A stretch of DNA of 64,000 bases, taken from Lewinellaceae bacterium. GTDB lineage: Bacteria; Bacteroidota; Bacteroidia; Chitinophagales; Saprospiraceae. Positions 8,831 through 17,981 of the stretch are shown here, piece after piece (positions within the stretch are counted from its first letter, which is position 1; the number at the start of each line of letters is the position of its first letter). The translations under genes were made by a program, and so were the position numbers. The DNA is taken from NCBI GenBank assembly GCA_020636105.1, contig JACJYL010000001.1, positions 248,001 through 312,000 of the forward strand, read 5' to 3'. The notes under the pieces are model-generated. The model ran no database searches. It was not told the DNA's origin and worked only from the letters and a program-made list of their open reading frames with translations.

Positions 8831-10535
8831 CAATCAGGCTTTGATATATGGCAGCAGAGATCATATTTTCAAAATTCATCTGATCGGTGCGCCATGATTC
8901 ATGAAATTGTTGCTCATAGAACCGGGGATTGAATAGTTCCGGAGCAAGGGGGATTTTTTGAAGTTCCGGAAGACTCGCTTCCGTGTTTTCTATTGAATAG
9001 TCAGGAATGGCGCCCGGCTTTTTTTTCATCAGTTTTCGAATAGTGAATCCAAGGGCAATCTGTATCGGACCGGCAGGAGTTAAAAAATATCTCGGTTTAT
9101 AGCCCCTGTCAAGAGGTAAATCCAACCACCCGGGGGCCGTTCTTTTCAGGATATGAGCATAGAGTACCTGCCCGTGGTACCTGTTGAAAGGGTTGTTTTC
9201 CCTGTATTCACTGTAAACCCCTGCCATACCCGTTTTAAGTAAAACTTCAATAAACCTGAAGCTGAGGAATGGAGCTCTGTGGTTGAGGAATTGTCGTTGA
9301 ACGGTTATTTCCGGGCCAAAATATTTGGAAAAGACTTCTTCAAATAAATAAATGTAAAATCTTTTGTTGGCAGATAAATGCCCGGGAAGATTGCTCAGGT
9401 AATCATAAATTTCATCAAGCAGGGGGTCTATCCACCGATCAACGAGGTTGGGAGACAAATACTTTGTCCCCGCGGAAGCGAGTATTTGTTTCCGAAGCTG
9501 ACTTCTGTCCGGATTCTCAAAAAGATTAAAAAGCAGTGCTGAGGTCATCACTCCCGGAACTTTCATGGAACGGATAATTTCACTTCCGAAATTTCCGGAA
9601 ACGAGATACCTGGTATCCTTCAGGACCGTTTGCAGGGCGTAGTAATAATGGGCACGTGAAATATTTCCCAATCCATAACTTCTTGTTAAAAATTCCATTC
9701 CGTTTTTCCAGAAATGTTGTTTTGTATAGGTTTTGTCAAGGATCAATGGCTTATGTGTAATACCCATTTCACGGCTGATCAGTAATGGGATTTTAACATC
9801 CATTGAAGTTTCCGATCCGTAAGAGTAGGTGAAAAAAGAACGATTCATTTCCATGGCAACCGAGATCGACGTTCTTCCGTCAAACCCACCGGTCAGGGTA
9901 GCGCAGAAGGGGGCAACGGGAATAAATTTCCTGGCTTGTTCGATAAACATTTCAGCTAAGTGATCCAATGATCTGGTCCAGGGCACGGGATTTTCAACAT
10001 AATAATCTGAAATATGGGTATGCCTGGAAAAGGACAAATTATCCTGATAAACCAGTAGATGGTTAGAAGGAACAGTGTTTATTTGTTTGAGCGGGGTGCG
10101 GGTAAACAGAGGATAATAAAAAAGAGCTTTTTCCAGATAATATTGTTCATCAGGGGTCCATTCTACCGCTTCGGTCTGCCTTAACAGATCAAACGATGAG
10201 GAAATGATGAGCAGATTATTGGAGGATAAATAATAAACCGGGAGGATATTAAACATGCTGCTACTGATGACCAGTTGCTTTTTTTGCTCATTCCAGTGCA
10301 AAAGAAAGTAAAAACCATCCACCGCACGAATGAATTTTCCGAATTTCCCATCTTCCAGGATGGAATGAAATGTCTTTCTATCCAATGAGGGATACACAGG
10401 ATCTCCTAAAATCCACGAAAATCCGTTTTTATGCTGAACGAACTCAAGGGTTGAATGGTTATCCGCCTCCGAAAATATTATTTCCGGTGCAGCCAACAGG
10501 CGACCCGATTTATCTATTCGCAGGTAAAAATCCAT
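8805..10535 (-). CDS. Degenerate asparagine synthetase-like protein lacking the glutaminase Cys
   Basis: This 576-residue protein has the overall length and order of an AsnB enzyme, but both active sites are altered. It starts M-D-F-Y-L-R instead of M-C-G, so the glutaminase nucleophile is missing and the usual R-G-P-D-D-E motif is absent. The PP-loop is T-G-G-F-D-G-R (215-221) where S-G-G-x-D-S is expected, although the first half of the loop is kept. Later elements such as H-R-A-P-F-L near 415 recall the V-P-L-L/Y-L-D segment of true AsnB. It may use ammonia, have another adenylating activity, or act as a partner of one of the two intact copies. It overlaps the CapK-like gene, so the two are probably made together. 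Confidence 0.7.
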   Translation of the reverse strand: MDFYLRIDKSGRLLAAPEIIFSEADNHSTLEFVQHKNGFSWILGDPVYPSLDRKTFHSILEDGKFGKFIRAVDGFYFLLHWNEQKKQLVISSSMFNILPVYYLSSNNLLIISSSFDLLRQTEAVEWTPDEQYYLEKALFYYPLFTRTPLKQINTVPSNHLLVYQDNLSFSRHTHISDYYVENPVPWTRSLDHLAEMFIEQARKFIPVAPFCATLTGGFDGRTSISVAMEMNRSFFTYSYGSETSMDVKIPLLISREMGITHKPLILDKTYTKQHFWKNGMEFLTRSYGLGNISRAHYYYALQTVLKDTRYLVSGNFGSEIIRSMKVPGVMTSALLFNLFENPDRSQLRKQILASAGTKYLSPNLVDRWIDPLLDEIYDYLSNLPGHLSANKRFYIYLFEEVFSKYFGPEITVQRQFLNHRAPFLSFRFIEVLLKTGMAGVYSEYRENNPFNRYHGQVLYAHILKRTAPGWLDLPLDRGYKPRYFLTPAGPIQIALGFTIRKLMKKKPGAIPDYSIENTEASLPELQKIPLAPELFNPRFYEQQFHESWRTDQMNFENMISAAIYQSLIDEYSYDIA

Positions 10536-10568
10536 AGTTTTGATTAGTCCTGGTTTTGAAGATACTTT

Positions 10569-11735
10569 TCATCCCCGGGACACATTTTGAGTTTTGAAAA
10601 GATGGTATAATCGCTGGATGTCTTTCCATGGGGGGCGACCAAGGTAGCATCCTAATTTATAGCGGACTTTAAGCAAAGAGAGCAACCTGTTGTGGCGAAC
10701 ATGAAAAATGCCGATCCTGGTAGGTATTCGTTCCAGGCAATCAGGAGTATTTTGTTTGCTTCCTGAGGTGGTTGCCAGATAACCGCCCTGGATGGCTAAC
10801 TGATGTGCGGTAGCATTGTGATCTCCATGAGGCCAGCATAAGAACTCCACTTTTTTCCCAAGCTTTCTTTCAATAATTTTTTTGGATTCCATTATTTCGT
10901 AGGTAATCCTTTTTTTATAAGCATCCTCATCCTCTACGGCTACGATCAAAGAATGGTTATCCAGATATTGCTGATAAACGGGCGCTACTAATTTGAAAGC
11001 GTCCCTGAAATTATAATGATTGAAGTTGTAATGGCTCAAAGTGGAAACGCACTGGTTGACGAAGTCCGGGTTTATTTCTATTTTTTTCGCTATTATACTT
11101 GATCGCTCCTCAAAAAGCGGGAATCCGTAAAGAAGCAATCTTTCAAATTTGGGGTTAGCAATGTGAAAAGGTTTTTGGTTCAAAAACCTGTTTCCGGCCG
11201 CATATAAAACATCTTCTCCGGGGTGATGAAATCCTTCAAGTTTACCTGAAACGAAATATTTAGTGTGTGACATGGTATGCGACTGAATGTCGATGAGGCC
11301 GGATGCTTCCATTTTTTTCATTTCTTCCCAGGACAAATGCCCCGGGAGATTAAGATCTTCCAGGGATACGTTCCCGGTCCAGTAGTCTTCAAGGTTGGGG
11401 CGGATCAGATTTCGGGGGTCTGCCATTTCTGGGTTCACAAACAGGGTGGCAGGGATGTCATATTTTTTGAGCATGGGAAAAGCCCAAATCCAATTGTCCA
11501 GGTACCCGTCATCGATCGTAATCACTAATGGTTTTTTAGGACTATTTTGTAAACCTGCCCGGATGTTGTAAAATGCTTTGAGGGAGATAAGATTGAAGTT
11601 ATTTTTAAAATATTTTAGCTGATCTTCAAAAAAAGGTAATTCAAGGGTCAGGAAATTCCGCTTCCATCCGGGGTTTACTGGCCCCACCGAATGATAATAA
11701 ATAATGGGAATGGAAGGCTTAATTGAATGAGGCAT
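10569..11735 (-). CDS. Polysaccharide deacetylase (CE4/NodB-like)
   Basis: This 388-residue protein carries the NodB fold of metal-dependent polysaccharide deacetylases. The catalytic motif T-I-D-D-G-Y lies at 73-78 and the metal-binding S-H-T-M-S-H at 152-157; a later W-P-H-G-D-H segment near 285 matches the C-terminal catalytic region. The start is placed at the ATG at 11733-11735 because the longer frame would need a TTG at 11774 deep inside the previous gene; the chosen start still overlaps that gene by 17 bases. No signal peptide is visible, so it may act on lipid-linked intermediates in the cytoplasm or be exported in another way. It would remove N- or O-acetyl groups from the glycan or a precursor. 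Confidence 0.82.
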   Translation of the reverse strand: MPHSIKPSIPIIYYHSVGPVNPGWKRNFLTLELPFFEDQLKYFKNNFNLISLKAFYNIRAGLQNSPKKPLVITIDDGYLDNWIWAFPMLKKYDIPATLFVNPEMADPRNLIRPNLEDYWTGNVSLEDLNLPGHLSWEEMKKMEASGLIDIQSHTMSHTKYFVSGKLEGFHHPGEDVLYAAGNRFLNQKPFHIANPKFERLLLYGFPLFEERSSIIAKKIEINPDFVNQCVSTLSHYNFNHYNFRDAFKLVAPVYQQYLDNHSLIVAVEDEDAYKKRITYEIMESKKIIERKLGKKVEFLCWPHGDHNATAHQLAIQGGYLATTSGSKQNTPDCLERIPTRIGIFHVRHNRLLSLLKVRYKLGCYLGRPPWKDIQRLYHLFKTQNVSRG

Positions 11736-12768
11736 ATAATTGTTCAAGGGTGGCAATATGTTGTTCTTGCCCAAAGCGATCCTTAAATTCCGCTCTGGCC
11801 TTTAGGGTGGCGGCTTTCATTTTCGGGAATTGCCCAATTTTCGACAAAATGTTTTCTTGCAGTGTATCATCCAGGGGAACGATAAATTCCGGGTAGTGCT
11901 CAAAAATTTCCCGCATACTCGGGATATCCGAAACAATTATCGGGGTTCCACAAAGAATGCTTTCTACAGCAACATTCCCAAAAGATTCGTATTCAGAAAT
12001 GAAGAGCATCATATCTGCGGATTGGTAAGCTTCGGCAATATTTTTCCTATAGCCCATGAAGTGGATCACCTCCATTAATTCCAAATCTTTGACATACTTT
12101 TGCAGTGATTTTTCAAGCGGGCCCGATCCGTAAATAAAAAACTGAACACCAATGTTTTGTGAATGAATTTTAGCTGCCACTTCCAGCCATTGCAATATGT
12201 TTTTTCCCGGAGCCAGCCGACCGCAGTAGCTGATCTTTAGCGGCCCATTCACTTTTTTTTCAATGGGATGAAAAGTATCAGAAGAAAAAGGATTATAAAC
12301 CACCAAAATTTCTTTTTTATAGGCCATGGCTTGTCTGAAACAGTCCCGGCTATACCGGGAATTGGCTATTACCCTGTAATTTTTGCTCAGGGCCAGCTTC
12401 CAGAATGGTTTTCGGATTTGTTTTTCCCAGGCATTTTTCCAGTATATGGTTCCGTGAACAGAATATATAAGTTTTTTAACACCAGCCAATCTCAGTATCA
12501 GCAGGTTGAGCGGCCCTATGTTAAAGACGTGAAAGAGCTCGTTTTGATGGCTCCGGGCATATTTCCATAGTTTCCAAACCGCCTTTCTGTTTTTATGACT
12601 TCCGTATAAAAGAGTGATATCCTTGCCTTCATACACGTTTGCTTGACCATCCAAGGGGGGCCTGACCACAAAGCATTGAATGGCTTTCTCAGATAAATTT
12701 TCGATTATTTTGGGAAGCAGGACTTCAATCCCGCCCGGCTGGGAAGTAAGATGTACAAAGTGTATCAT
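11719..12768 (-). CDS. Glycosyltransferase family 4-like protein
   Basis: This 349-residue GT-B glycosyltransferase has the N-terminal glycine-rich turn S-Q-P-G-G-I-E-V near 9-16, a Y-S-V-H-G-T acceptor-side segment near 102, and the donor domain with S-Y-C-G-R-L-A-P-G-K-N near 185. The E-x7-E motif is within F-I-S-E-Y-E-S-F-G-N-V-A-V-E-S near 260. It should act on the cytoplasmic membrane face in repeat-unit assembly. Its ATG overlaps the TGA of the polymerase-like gene (ATGA), indicating coupled translation. The sugar specificity is unknown. Confidence 0.88.
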   Translation of the reverse strand: MIHFVHLTSQPGGIEVLLPKIIENLSEKAIQCFVVRPPLDGQANVYEGKDITLLYGSHKNRKAVWKLWKYARSHQNELFHVFNIGPLNLLILRLAGVKKLIYSVHGTIYWKNAWEKQIRKPFWKLALSKNYRVIANSRYSRDCFRQAMAYKKEILVVYNPFSSDTFHPIEKKVNGPLKISYCGRLAPGKNILQWLEVAAKIHSQNIGVQFFIYGSGPLEKSLQKYVKDLELMEVIHFMGYRKNIAEAYQSADMMLFISEYESFGNVAVESILCGTPIIVSDIPSMREIFEHYPEFIVPLDDTLQENILSKIGQFPKMKAATLKARAEFKDRFGQEQHIATLEQLYASFN

Positions 12769-14240
12769 GTGGGAAAATCGGCAAATGTCTTTACTGATTT
12801 TTTTATGGGCTTAGAGGCCAAATCTTTTTGGACAGGGACATGATTTTCTTTTTTTACCATAAAGGATTTTTGATAGACCAGGGAACCAAAGCTGAAAAAT
12901 AAAGCCTGGATGATCCCCAGGTTGGTAATTTGGTAAAAAGTAAAGTGCTGCCCGGAAGAGGAGTGAATTAAAAACCACCCCAGAAATACAATATTGAAAA
13001 CCAGCAATGTCCTTTTTAAAGGATTTTGCCTGGGTAGCTTAAAGCTCCTGAGAAATATTTTTCCATTGAATACAAGAAAAAACCACCCCATTAAAAAAGC
13101 CCCGACGATTCCGGAATGCAATAAAATATTTTGATTGGCTACATGACCGTCGGCAAAATGAAAAAAATCATCTGAAAATCCAAAACCCGTTAGCGGGGAT
13201 TCTCTCCACTTTTTCATCACCCTTGGGCCGCGTTCGTTTAATCTCAAAAGGGTACCTCCGGCAGTAATGTCGCCCTGCGCCATGGCATCTAAAGTCCACA
13301 TGCGATTATAGGCGTTATGGATCTGGATATTGACGGCGGGAATCGATATCAGAACAAAAAGTATAAGGGTGACTGCCAGGAAGGTTTTTAGCAGGTGTTT
13401 GAAGCTGAATGTGGAGACAAAGATCGCATATAAGACGATGATCATCGAAAATCCAATGATCCATCCCCTGGTTGCCGAGAGAAAAACCGTTAGGTAATCG
13501 GCCGCAATGATGCCTGTCAGGTATAGCGGTTTGAAATTATGGTCTTTGGTGGAAAGGAAATAAAGGGCACCAAAAAAGGTGATGATCAGGATACAAAAGT
13601 TGAATAATCCACGATAAATCTGCTCTTCACTGATTTCAAAAAAATCCTGTCCCCCTAAAATGAACCCAAAAACCTGTGCGGGTTCCCTTCCCATGGTGAT
13701 GGAAAAGAGCTGAGCTCCCAGCGCAAAAAAAGCTACGGGAAAAAGATAGGCCATGATTTCTCTAAACTGACTTTCTTCCTTTATCAATCTCGGGATGGAA
13801 TAAAAAAGAAACAATGGCACAAGGTATTTCACGACTCTGAATTGAACATTTAACGCTCCTGATAAACCAATTACATACCCCTGGATTACCAAAAAAAGGA
13901 GGTAAATAAATATAATGTTCAGTTGCATCGAAAAAAACGGAAGTTTGGCGAGGGGGGCTTTTCTTGCTTTAAAAAGGGTGATTAAGATGTAAAATTGTAC
14001 GACTTCTATGGCTGGAAGGCCCGGGATTACTGAAAATACGGCTTCCCAGGTGCCGAGGAGTCCAAAAAATCCATCGGATAATACCAGGAAGTACGCCAGC
14101 CAAAAAGCTTCGTCTTTAGCATAGAAGTATGCAACTAAGGTACTCAAAAAGAAGAAAACCGAAATGGCCCTGGGGGCGAAATAATGCAGGCCAATCGTCG
14201 CCAGGATCAATACAAAAAACAGGATGATTTTCCGTCTCAC
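12765..14240 (-). CDS. O-antigen ligase/polymerase-like integral membrane protein
   Basis: This 491-residue protein is strongly hydrophobic with about ten to twelve predicted membrane segments. Between residues 310 and 370 is a large hydrophilic loop with R-G-P-R-V-M-K-K-W-R-E-S-P and G-F-G-F-S-D-D-F, the arrangement seen in Wzy polymerases and WaaL ligases, where an Arg-rich periplasmic loop contacts the lipid-linked glycan. It is the only such protein in the cluster and so is the best candidate for the Wzy polymerase of a Wzx/Wzy pathway, working with the Wzx-like, Wzc-like and Wza-like proteins upstream. The start codon is GTG at 14238-14240; no better ATG lies nearby upstream. Sequence divergence in this family makes the exact role (polymerase or ligase) uncertain. 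Confidence 0.78.
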   Translation of the reverse strand: MRRKIILFFVLILATIGLHYFAPRAISVFFFLSTLVAYFYAKDEAFWLAYFLVLSDGFFGLLGTWEAVFSVIPGLPAIEVVQFYILITLFKARKAPLAKLPFFSMQLNIIFIYLLFLVIQGYVIGLSGALNVQFRVVKYLVPLFLFYSIPRLIKEESQFREIMAYLFPVAFFALGAQLFSITMGREPAQVFGFILGGQDFFEISEEQIYRGLFNFCILIITFFGALYFLSTKDHNFKPLYLTGIIAADYLTVFLSATRGWIIGFSMIIVLYAIFVSTFSFKHLLKTFLAVTLILFVLISIPAVNIQIHNAYNRMWTLDAMAQGDITAGGTLLRLNERGPRVMKKWRESPLTGFGFSDDFFHFADGHVANQNILLHSGIVGAFLMGWFFLVFNGKIFLRSFKLPRQNPLKRTLLVFNIVFLGWFLIHSSSGQHFTFYQITNLGIIQALFFSFGSLVYQKSFMVKKENHVPVQKDLASKPIKKSVKTFADFPT

Positions 14241-14273
14241 AGGGGCCGTTTTTGGATCAAACTGGATGAGAAC

Positions 14274-15323
14274 CTATTCATAACCAAGCGCCTTAAACAT
14301 TTGATGGGCATTGTTTTTCGGAGAATATTTTTCGGTAATGATTTTTTTCATCCAGGCTACTTTTTCTTTTCGATCGGCTTCGTTTTGCAGGTAAAATCGG
14401 GTTATTTCATTTATTTCATCGTAAGATTTTGGGGCCGGAAGCTCAGCGTGAGCCGGAAATATTTCGTCAAGATCATTTTGCCATTCCAGCAAAGGAAGCG
14501 CACCTGATCCCAATGCTTCGTATAACCTGATATGCACCCCGTTAATAAGCCCTGGGTTGCCATCCACAGGAACTATTTTAGTAGCATTAAGGAGATCATT
14601 GAGATAGTCTGTGTTATAATATTGGCTTTTGAGTCTGAAATGCGGCTCCAGATTGGGAAAAAAAGAAAACCACCTTTCCCAGTGTCGGTTGCCATGGATT
14701 TGCAGGTCATGGTCTGAAAAATAATTTAAGAATTTTGCTTTTTTATAACCCCAATTGTCGGTGTAACACATTCCTACATAAAGAATTTCTGATTTTAATT
14801 TTTGGTAAGAAACTTCAGAAAGTTGTTTCTCATAATAATGGCTGGAAGGAATTCCTGCCTGGAAAAAATGGACGTTTTTCAATCCCATTTTTTTGAGCTG
14901 ACTGACCCAAAAAGTGTCGGGGGCAAAAATGGCATCGGCATAATTCAACAAGGACAAGTAATACCGGTTGAGCGAAGTGTAAAGCGGATGGTCGCCCAGG
15001 AAAAATGCGATTTTTGATTTTCGCTTAAAATATTCCAACGTTTCCGGAAGCAACATTTCGTTATTGTATATAAAAACCAGGTCAGGAAGCCGGCGGTCGT
15101 AAACTTGCCTGTAATAGCGGTTGATTTTATCCATAAAGTAAGTTTCCCAGCGGACTCGCCATTTATTGGGCAGCCGAAAAACCTGGACGTTGAATTGAAT
15201 CTCCCATTTTTTCAGGGTGGCATTAAAATCAATCGGATATACCTCAGCCTCCCAAACCTTGAATATTTCTTTAAAGGAATGAAAAAGACTATAGCGTTCC
15301 GGGACAAAAAAAAGGACTTTCAT
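14274..15323 (-). CDS. CgeB-like glycosyltransferase
   Basis: This 349-residue protein resembles the CgeB/DUF3880-type glycosyltransferases. It starts M-K-V-L-F-F-V-P-E-R-Y-S, has a middle segment with A-D-A-I-F-A-P-D-T near 135, and a C-terminal part with R-L-Y-E-A-L-G-S-G-A-L-P-L near 270 that includes the E-A-x-G donor-binding core of GT-B enzymes. It should be cytoplasmic or membrane-associated. Its ATG overlaps the TGA of the acetyltransferase gene ahead of it in an ATGA arrangement. Its donor and acceptor are unknown. Confidence 0.78.
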   Translation of the reverse strand: MKVLFFVPERYSLFHSFKEIFKVWEAEVYPIDFNATLKKWEIQFNVQVFRLPNKWRVRWETYFMDKINRYYRQVYDRRLPDLVFIYNNEMLLPETLEYFKRKSKIAFFLGDHPLYTSLNRYYLSLLNYADAIFAPDTFWVSQLKKMGLKNVHFFQAGIPSSHYYEKQLSEVSYQKLKSEILYVGMCYTDNWGYKKAKFLNYFSDHDLQIHGNRHWERWFSFFPNLEPHFRLKSQYYNTDYLNDLLNATKIVPVDGNPGLINGVHIRLYEALGSGALPLLEWQNDLDEIFPAHAELPAPKSYDEINEITRFYLQNEADRKEKVAWMKKIITEKYSPKNNAHQMFKALGYE

Positions 15324-15871
15324 AAGTGAGATGAGAGATCGCTGACTTTTTTAAAGTATGCAGAAGCAGTCAGGCTCATCAATACATAGTCCCAATATTT
15401 ACCGTGCCTGAAAAAGTATTGGGGAAACCGGCCGGTTTCCTCAAATCCTAATTTCCGGTAAAGATCATAGGAACCGGTGTTAAAGTCGGCAACCCTTAAG
15501 TAAACCAGGTTCATATTGTAATGATTAAAAAGGAAGTAGAGGAGCATTTCATAAGCCTTTTGTCCATAACCCATTCTTCTCATCCCGGGCATGATGTCCA
15601 GTCCAACCTCACAATTGTTATTTTGGAAATCGAGGTGTTGAATTCGCAATCGGCCCAGGATAAAAGAATGGTCATCTGCCTTCACAATTACGTATCTTTT
15701 GTCATTTTTTTGGTGATGTAAATTTTGCCACCATGCTTCCTGTCCAGGCTCATCTATAAAATCGATGGAAGCCAGGTTAAGGAAAGTGTCTGGATCATTA
15801 TGCAATAATCTCAGGGATTCCAGGTCTTTTCTTTCAATGGCTCGAAAAGCCAGTTCCTTATACTTAAACAT
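15320..15871 (-). CDS. GNAT N-acetyltransferase, probably for a nucleotide amino sugar
   Basis: This 183-residue GNAT protein has the acetyl-CoA loop around M-R-R-M-G-Y-G-Q-K-A-Y near 107-117 and the late Y-R-K-L-G-F-E-E-T-G-R strand-helix followed by G-K-Y-W-D-Y-V-L-M-S. This ending is like PseH-type and other sugar-nucleotide 4-amino acetyltransferases. The start is taken at the ATG at 15869-15871; a TTG two codons earlier is the alternative. It overlaps the end of the DegT aminotransferase gene by 8 bases, so the pair probably works in sequence: the aminotransferase makes an amino sugar and this enzyme N-acetylates it. With Gmd nearby, N-acetyl-perosamine formation is one option (inference). 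Confidence 0.8.
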   Translation of the reverse strand: MFKYKELAFRAIERKDLESLRLLHNDPDTFLNLASIDFIDEPGQEAWWQNLHHQKNDKRYVIVKADDHSFILGRLRIQHLDFQNNNCEVGLDIMPGMRRMGYGQKAYEMLLYFLFNHYNMNLVYLRVADFNTGSYDLYRKLGFEETGRFPQYFFRHGKYWDYVLMSLTASAYFKKVSDLSSHL

Positions 15872-17045
15872 TTTCAAATACTTTTAATACAGCTTCGGTC
15901 ACCCGTTCCATTTCGGAATTTGATAAAGAAGGGTAGATCGGAATTCTCAAAAAGCGCTTAAAAAAATGAACCGAACCCGGGAAATCCAGGTCTGTTCCCA
16001 GGTGACGGTAATATCTGTTGCGATGGAGTGGAGTGTAGTGAACATTGGCCATGATTCCTTCTGCCTGTAGCGCCTCCATGATCCAATTTAGTTTACCCGG
16101 AGGCACCAATAGACCAAAAAGGTGCCAGTTGGTTTCAGCCTCCGCTGTAACTTTGGGAAATTCCAGCCCATCAATGCCTGATAAATTTGAAATATAATAG
16201 GAGGCAATTTCTTTTCTACGGGCGTTCATTTCCTCCAGGCGTGAAAGTTGGGTGATGCCAAGCGCCCCGTTGATATTGGACTGTACGTAACTGTTCCCTT
16301 TATCAACGTATTGATAATATCCCTGTCGATGACTATCCGATAGAAAAGCATATTTATCCGTACCTTTTTCCCGCATGATTTTTACCCTGTCTGCAATGTC
16401 ATCATCGTTGGTCACAAGGGCACCTCCTTCCCCTGTGGTCATATTTTTGGTGCCATGAAAGGAGAAGGTGCTGACAACAGCCTGGTGGCCGGTATATTTT
16501 CCTTTGTATTTTGCCCCAATGGATTGGGCGGTATCATGCACTACATAAAGGCCATATTTTTTGGCAATGGCGTTTATCTCATCCATTTCTGCAGGGTTGC
16601 CAGCATAATCGACAGGACAAATAGCGACGGTTCTGGCGGTAATATAGGATTCGAGTTTTTCCACATCCAGGTTGCCGTTATCCGGGTTTACATCTGCGAG
16701 CCTGACATTTAAGTGATTGAGTATTGGCCCCAGGGCTGTACTGGTGTAGGTGAAGTTCGGGATGATCACCTCGCTGTTTTCCGGGAAAGTTTTCACCATG
16801 AAGGCCAGGTCAAGCGCTGAAGTGCAGGAATTGAGGAATAACACATGTTTTACGCCAAGAAATTCACTGAGTCTTTTTTCGAAAAGGCGGCAGGCCGGGC
16901 CATCCCCGCTGACGAAGGTGCTGCGTAGCGCTTCAGAAACGGCCGTTATATCGTTTTCAATGATAGAGGGTTTATGAATGGGGATGGGCCTTTCAGAAAC
17001 AGGCTTTCCTCCTTCGATGGCAAGTGTGGAATCTGTAAAGATCAT
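15864..17045 (-). CDS. DegT/DnrJ/EryC1/StrS (WecE-like) sugar aminotransferase
   Basis: This 393-residue PLP-dependent aminotransferase acts on keto-sugar nucleotides. The PLP-binding Lys sits in S-F-H-G-T-K-N near 195, close to the WecE/RffA-type motif; the G-E-G-G-A-L segment directly follows and H-D-T-A-Q near 170 holds the Asp that binds the PLP ring nitrogen. The later R-E-K-G-T-D and H-Y-T-P-L-H motifs are also typical. In this operon the candidate substrates are the GDP-4-keto-6-deoxymannose made by Gmd, or a 3-keto-uronate made by the WlbA-like oxidoreductase. The WecE-like signature favours a 4-keto-6-deoxy substrate. It is followed without a gap by the GNAT gene. Confidence 0.88.
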   Translation of the reverse strand: MIFTDSTLAIEGGKPVSERPIPIHKPSIIENDITAVSEALRSTFVSGDGPACRLFEKRLSEFLGVKHVLFLNSCTSALDLAFMVKTFPENSEVIIPNFTYTSTALGPILNHLNVRLADVNPDNGNLDVEKLESYITARTVAICPVDYAGNPAEMDEINAIAKKYGLYVVHDTAQSIGAKYKGKYTGHQAVVSTFSFHGTKNMTTGEGGALVTNDDDIADRVKIMREKGTDKYAFLSDSHRQGYYQYVDKGNSYVQSNINGALGITQLSRLEEMNARRKEIASYYISNLSGIDGLEFPKVTAEAETNWHLFGLLVPPGKLNWIMEALQAEGIMANVHYTPLHRNRYYRHLGTDLDFPGSVHFFKRFLRIPIYPSLSNSEMERVTEAVLKVFENV

Positions 17046-17054
17046 GATTGGTGA

Positions 17055-17981
17055 TTAAATGAGTGATAATTGATTTTTTTCATACCATTTTATGGTTTCC
17101 GCCACCCCTGCTTCAAAGGGAATGGAGGGCTGCCAGTTCAATAATTTTGCTCCTTTGGATCCGTCAACAGTTTTATACGGGGCTCCGTCAGGTTTGTCCG
17201 GATTGAGTTTAATGTCTCCCTGATAACCTGTTAGTTTTTTGATGAGGCGGCTCATTTCAAGGATGGAAATTCCGGAACCTACGCCAATATTAATAAATTC
17301 CGTGGTCGCAGGCAGGTCTATACTCCTGATCATAGCTTCAGCACCGTCATCAACATGCAACCATTCCCTCACAGGCTTTCCCGATCCCCATACCTCTACG
17401 AAGGGGGCATTTATCCTTTTGGCTTCTACAAATTTCATAATCAGCGCCCCGAGTGCATGGGATCGTTCGGCTTCAAAATGATCCTCAGGTCCGTACATAT
17501 TGGACAAAACGATATTGATTACATCCAGCCCATATTGGCGGTTATTGGCCCAGGAACCCACCCAGAAAGCCTTGCGCACGAAGCCATAAACCATAACGGA
17601 TTCATGAAGCGGGCCGTCCCATATTCCGGACTCCTTAAAAAAGGTTGCTTCCCCTGGATAAACGCAGTTGGAAATGGGATTGACCATCCTTTTTACTCCC
17701 GTCTCCCTGGTGGCGCGCAGCAGATTTACGGTCATTAATAAATTGTTTTCAAAAATATCGGCAGGATACTTTAATCCAAATTGAATACCTCCAACGAATG
17801 ATGCACAGTTGAGTACCAAATCAGGTTGGGTATTTCGGAAAAAAGAGATCGTTTGTTCATAATCCCGAAGATCAACTCCTAGGCTCAGAGAAGTTAAAAC
17901 GGGATTTTCTCCTCTGGCCATTAGTTTTTTAGCCACGCGTCTGCCCAGAAATCCTGTGGCTCCTGTAATTAATATTTTCAT
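17055..17981 (-). CDS. NAD(P)-dependent epimerase/reductase, GDP-L-fucose synthase-like
   Basis: This 308-residue extended short-chain dehydrogenase opens with the cofactor motif G-A-T-G-F-L-G at residues 7-13. Being directly after gmd (stop and ATG overlap by one base as TGATG) and sharing the G-G-I-Q and N-C-V-Y-P-G elements of GDP-fucose synthases, it probably epimerises and reduces GDP-4-keto-6-deoxymannose to GDP-L-fucose or a related 6-deoxyhexose. One oddity: the catalytic Y-x3-K reads Y-G-F-V-R-K, putting Arg where Lys is expected and Lys one residue later. A GTG one codon upstream is an alternative start. It may instead be a 4-reductase giving GDP-rhamnose or GDP-talose. Confidence 0.78.
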   Translation of the reverse strand: MKILITGATGFLGRRVAKKLMARGENPVLTSLSLGVDLRDYEQTISFFRNTQPDLVLNCASFVGGIQFGLKYPADIFENNLLMTVNLLRATRETGVKRMVNPISNCVYPGEATFFKESGIWDGPLHESVMVYGFVRKAFWVGSWANNRQYGLDVINIVLSNMYGPEDHFEAERSHALGALIMKFVEAKRINAPFVEVWGSGKPVREWLHVDDGAEAMIRSIDLPATTEFINIGVGSGISILEMSRLIKKLTGYQGDIKLNPDKPDGAPYKTVDGSKGAKLLNWQPSIPFEAGVAETIKWYEKNQLSLI

